From the NCBI GenBank assembly GCA_914767885.1, contig CAJZBQ010000020.1, positions 186,001-250,000 of the forward strand: a DNA stretch of 64,000 nucleotides, in the 5' to 3' direction. Both the position numbers and the translations under genes were made by a program. Shown piece after piece: positions 61,844 through 64,000 of this stretch (positions within the stretch are counted from its first letter, which is position 1; the number at the start of each line of letters is the position of its first letter). Below the pieces are notes generated by a model, which worked only from the letters and a program-made list of their open reading frames with translations, was not told where the DNA came from and did no database searches. This stretch comes from Blepharisma stoltei. Lineage: Eukaryota > Ciliophora > Heterotrichea > Heterotrichida > Blepharismidae.

Positions 61844-63446
61844 ATGGAAAACAACCTATCAGATCTGATTTTTAATGAATCAGAATTCTTAGACTTCAAT
61901 TGGGATAATAAAAGCCTAACTAAGCCTTATGAAGAATCTAATCTTCCAAAATGCGTTTTATGTGGCAAGTTTGTGTTTGAGAATGATTCAGATCGTGGAC
62001 CATATAAAAGGCTGAAAAAGTCTGATATTGAGATATCTGTACCACAGCCTTTTTTGTGTGAAAATTGCTTAAAATTGAATAATTCTGAACTAAATAGCTT
62101 GAGAGATATATCATTTTATATTAAATATCTATTCATTCTGCTGATACATAATAAATTTAAGCTAAATTAATTAAATTATTATGGGTTTTTTCTTCCAAAA
62201 TCAAAAGGCTAGTTAAGCGAGAGCAAGCAAAAAGAAAAATCCTAAAGAACCCAGAAATTGAAAATCCAATCCCGCTAGAAGATAACCCAAAAAAGCAAGA
62301 AAGGCAGCTTAAAAACCGACTAGCAGCCCAACAAAGCAGAGATAAACATAAAATATTTGTGAGTAATTTAATACAAGAAAATGAGCAGCTTAAATCAGAA
62401 AACCAAAAACTCCAGACAATTAAAGCTGAAAACTCGCTATTGAAAAAGCATCTTTCTCAATTTTTTTTAAAAAATAACGAAATTTCGCTGTTTAAAAAAG
62501 CTGCTAAAGGGGTTACAATAGCGCTAGCTACTATTGTTTCAATAATGATTCTTGCAAATACACTTGAAAATACTATTGAAAACTGTATGAATTTGCAAAA
62601 ATTCAATTTAGATGATTATAAAGATTTATCTGGGAAAAGTGTCAAGGATGCAGCGAATTCTATGCTTTTCTGCTTTGGGATAGATCTAAGTGCTTTTCTT
62701 CCTTGTGAAGAAAGAAATATAAATTCAGAGTTATTAAGTAGCCAATATTTTATATACCTATAAAGCATTCCTATTAGTTGATTTAGTTCGATATTGATAT
62801 AATAAATAAGAAAACGAATAGCCAGTAGGAATGTTTTTATTGATTGCAATAGGTATAGAAAACTCAAATAATGATCTTCACAATACAATATTTTGTCCTG
62901 AAGCTATTCTTTTATCTGATAAAAATGAAAATTCAAAACAAATAAAGTTTATATTCCCTAACTCCCCCCCCCCTCCGTGAGCGAACAAAACCATTAGAAA
63001 AATCGCCATTTTTTGACCAAAAACCCACCCTCCGTGAGTGAACAAAAATTTTTTTAATAATAAAAAAATTTTAATGGAAAAAAATTTTTGATATATAAGT
63101 GATAATTAGTATAATGAAATCTAGAGCTAATTCTGTTTAATTTTAAACAAATTGCGTTTTAAAACATAAATTTTGCAAATTAAATTAATATTTGCTTCCC
63201 AATTTTTGCAAATTAGGGATTTTTTTAAATTTCGAAAAAAAATATTTTTTATAAAAATTTATATATAAATTTTTTTTTTAAAAAAAAAATTAAAACCCCC
63301 CTCCGTGAGCGAACAAAATTTTTTTGTTCGCTCACGGAGGGGGGGGGGGGAGTAAAGATAATTTCTCGTCGATTATTGACATAGCTAGAAAATCACCAAG
63401 CCCATATGTATCAATGTCAGTACCCACATCACATTTAATCTTATAG
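61844..63446 (+). CDS. membrane-anchored bZIP transcription factor, split by three insertions
   Basis: MENNLSDLIFNESEFLDFNW, acidic activation-type start; a CxxC pair (KCVLCGKF, CENC); the bZIP basic region RQLKNRLAAQQSRDKHKIFV (N-x7-R form) and zipper (NLIQENEQLKSENQKLQ); then a TM helix (GVTIALATIVSIMILA) and a lumenal part. IESs at 62127-62176 and 62761-62839 and a MITE (62962-63352) are removed; the last two join QYFIYL-LIAIGIENSNN and IKFIFP-KDNFSSIID. The plan matches ATF6/bZIP17-type ER-stress factors released by proteolysis, an inference from architecture. A rhomboid gene lies nearby, but no link is implied. Confidence 0.82.
62127..62176. other. short IES (50 bp) with ATTAAAT repeat
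   Basis: ATTAAAT at 62120-62126 and 62170-62176. Removal joins SFYIK to LLWVFSSKIK. Confidence 0.6.
62761..62839. other. short IES (79 bp, TA-bound) with inverted ends
   Basis: TA at 62759-62760 and 62838-62839. AGCATTCCTATT near the left end and AGTAGGAATG near the right are inverted. Removal restores IYLLIAIGIEN. Confidence 0.72.
62962..63352. mobile_element. MITE family 1, copy 14 (391 bp), in the bZIP gene
   Basis: TAA at 62959-62961 and 63353-63355. Longest and among the best-preserved copies. Its right end is a perfect GTGAGCGAACAAAA hairpin. Removal gives FIFPKDNFSS. Confidence 0.93.
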
Positions 63447-63599
63447 TGGCATCCTATAATAATTTCTATAATGATAATATCAGAATAATTTTAAAATTGG
63501 TATTCAGATTTAGCTAATGCATCATAATTTTCATTTAATATAAAGACAAATTATGTGTCGGAATTTTTATCCATTTACCTATTATTTTCTATGTGATAA

Positions 63600-64000
63600 T
63601 TATGCAGTAAACAAACAATCAACGTAGTTTGACATAATATCTCCCACAATTTTCTTATCAGGAAATGAAGTAACCATTCCATATAGCTGGCAAGTATGAT
63701 AAGCATTCACATCAGGAGATTTCAAGACTTCTTCAACAGCTTTGCGAAGGTCTTCAATAAACTTTTCAGCTTGAGGGGCATTAGCATAAGTGACGCATAA
63801 ATGCGCTCCAGGAGGGTTTTGGATTGCATTTAATCCCCATCCTCCAATTCTGCTCATAGCTGACACAATTGCCCAAACATTGACAGTTTTTGACTGAAAC
63901 GCCACCACACTCATAAGTGGGTCTCCCATAAGTTCAATATGAGGAACTTTTACAATTTCTCTCTTAATATATGTAGCTGCGTCCATTATAGATTTAGCGC
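63600..64000 (-). CDS. SGPL1: sphingosine-1-phosphate lyase, C-terminal part, runs off the right edge
   Basis: The visible end reads AKSIMDAATYIKREIVKVPH, GDPLMSVVAFQSKTVNVWAI, GGWGLNAIQNPPGAHLCVTY, matching the C-terminal domain of the PLP-dependent lyase that splits sphingosine-1-phosphate in the ER membrane. The PLP lysine lies outside the window. Stop TAA-type at 63600. Probably complete at its 3' end. Confidence 0.85.
   Translation of the reverse strand, partial: AKSIMDAATYIKREIVKVPHIELMGDPLMSVVAFQSKTVNVWAIVSAMSRIGGWGLNAIQNPPGAHLCVTYANAPQAEKFIEDLRKAVEEVLKSPDVNAYHTCQLYGMVTSFPDKKIVGDIMSNYVDCLFTA

Overview
This window reads as germline (micronuclear) DNA of a heterotrich ciliate, most probably Blepharisma or a close relative. 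Four things seen in the sequence support this. (1) In-frame TGA falls where conserved families need tryptophan: the WW pair of an SH3 domain, the first residue of two SAM domains, GLWD of a PP2C phosphatase. TAA and TAG remain the stops, so the code is UGA=Trp. (2) At least 18 introns are 15 or 16 nt long, almost all GTA...TAG/AAG. (3) The DNA is very AT-rich, with dense short genes on both strands and intergenic gaps down to 15 bp. (4) Many coding regions are interrupted by insertions whose removal, leaving one copy of a flanking direct repeat, restores the frame and the expected protein. That is what unexcised internal eliminated sequences (IESs) look like. The match to published Blepharisma germline work (UGA=Trp, short IESs, an abundant MITE) is from general knowledge; I could not search.

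Three classes of insertion recur. Class 1: about 19 short unique IESs (27-131 bp), mostly bounded by TA or a short repeat containing TA. Class 2: fourteen copies of one MITE family, 231-391 bp, with C-rich/G-rich ends, repeated GTTCACTCACGG modules and 3-bp TNA target duplications; seven lie inside coding sequences. Class 3: about ten GC-richer SINE-like elements of 300-860 bp with 11-25 bp target duplications, several starting in a tRNA-like fold whose acceptor-type stem differs between copies but stays base-paired. Smaller classes are hairpin-flanked foldbacks and a second MITE-like family with AATTTAAAGGG ends.

Layout. 1-5 kb: a partial unknown gene, a SINE, a MITE, a protein with repeated LPDI motifs, and a GYF/4E-binding protein. 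5-12 kb: SH3 protein, methionine adenosyltransferase, S27a, CAP-domain and coiled-coil proteins, small ORFs and an INO80C-like protein. 12-16 kb: one large kelch/GCC membrane protein. 17-24 kb: a D-Ala-D-Ala carboxypeptidase-like protein and coiled-coil genes full of MITEs. 25-33 kb: zinc finger, LTV1, SET-domain methyltransferase with four insertions, a four-TM protein. 34-38 kb: cilia-type STPG and CFAP97-like genes. 38-45 kb: SLY1, mitoferrin, NF-YB, ZMYND12-like TPR protein. 45-53 kb: ABCC transporter, a possible PAS protein, PP2C. 53-64 kb: TPR and RRM-like pieces, a TM protein with three PX domains, ankyrin-SAM-SAM protein, rhomboid, membrane-anchored bZIP factor, and the end of sphingosine-1-phosphate lyase.

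The genes are ordinary cell, cilia and membrane-traffic functions with no operon logic. The organising theme is mobile DNA: genes work only after precise DNA elimination. IES boundaries below were found by restoring frames by eye; within a repeat the exact cut is ambiguous by the repeat length.
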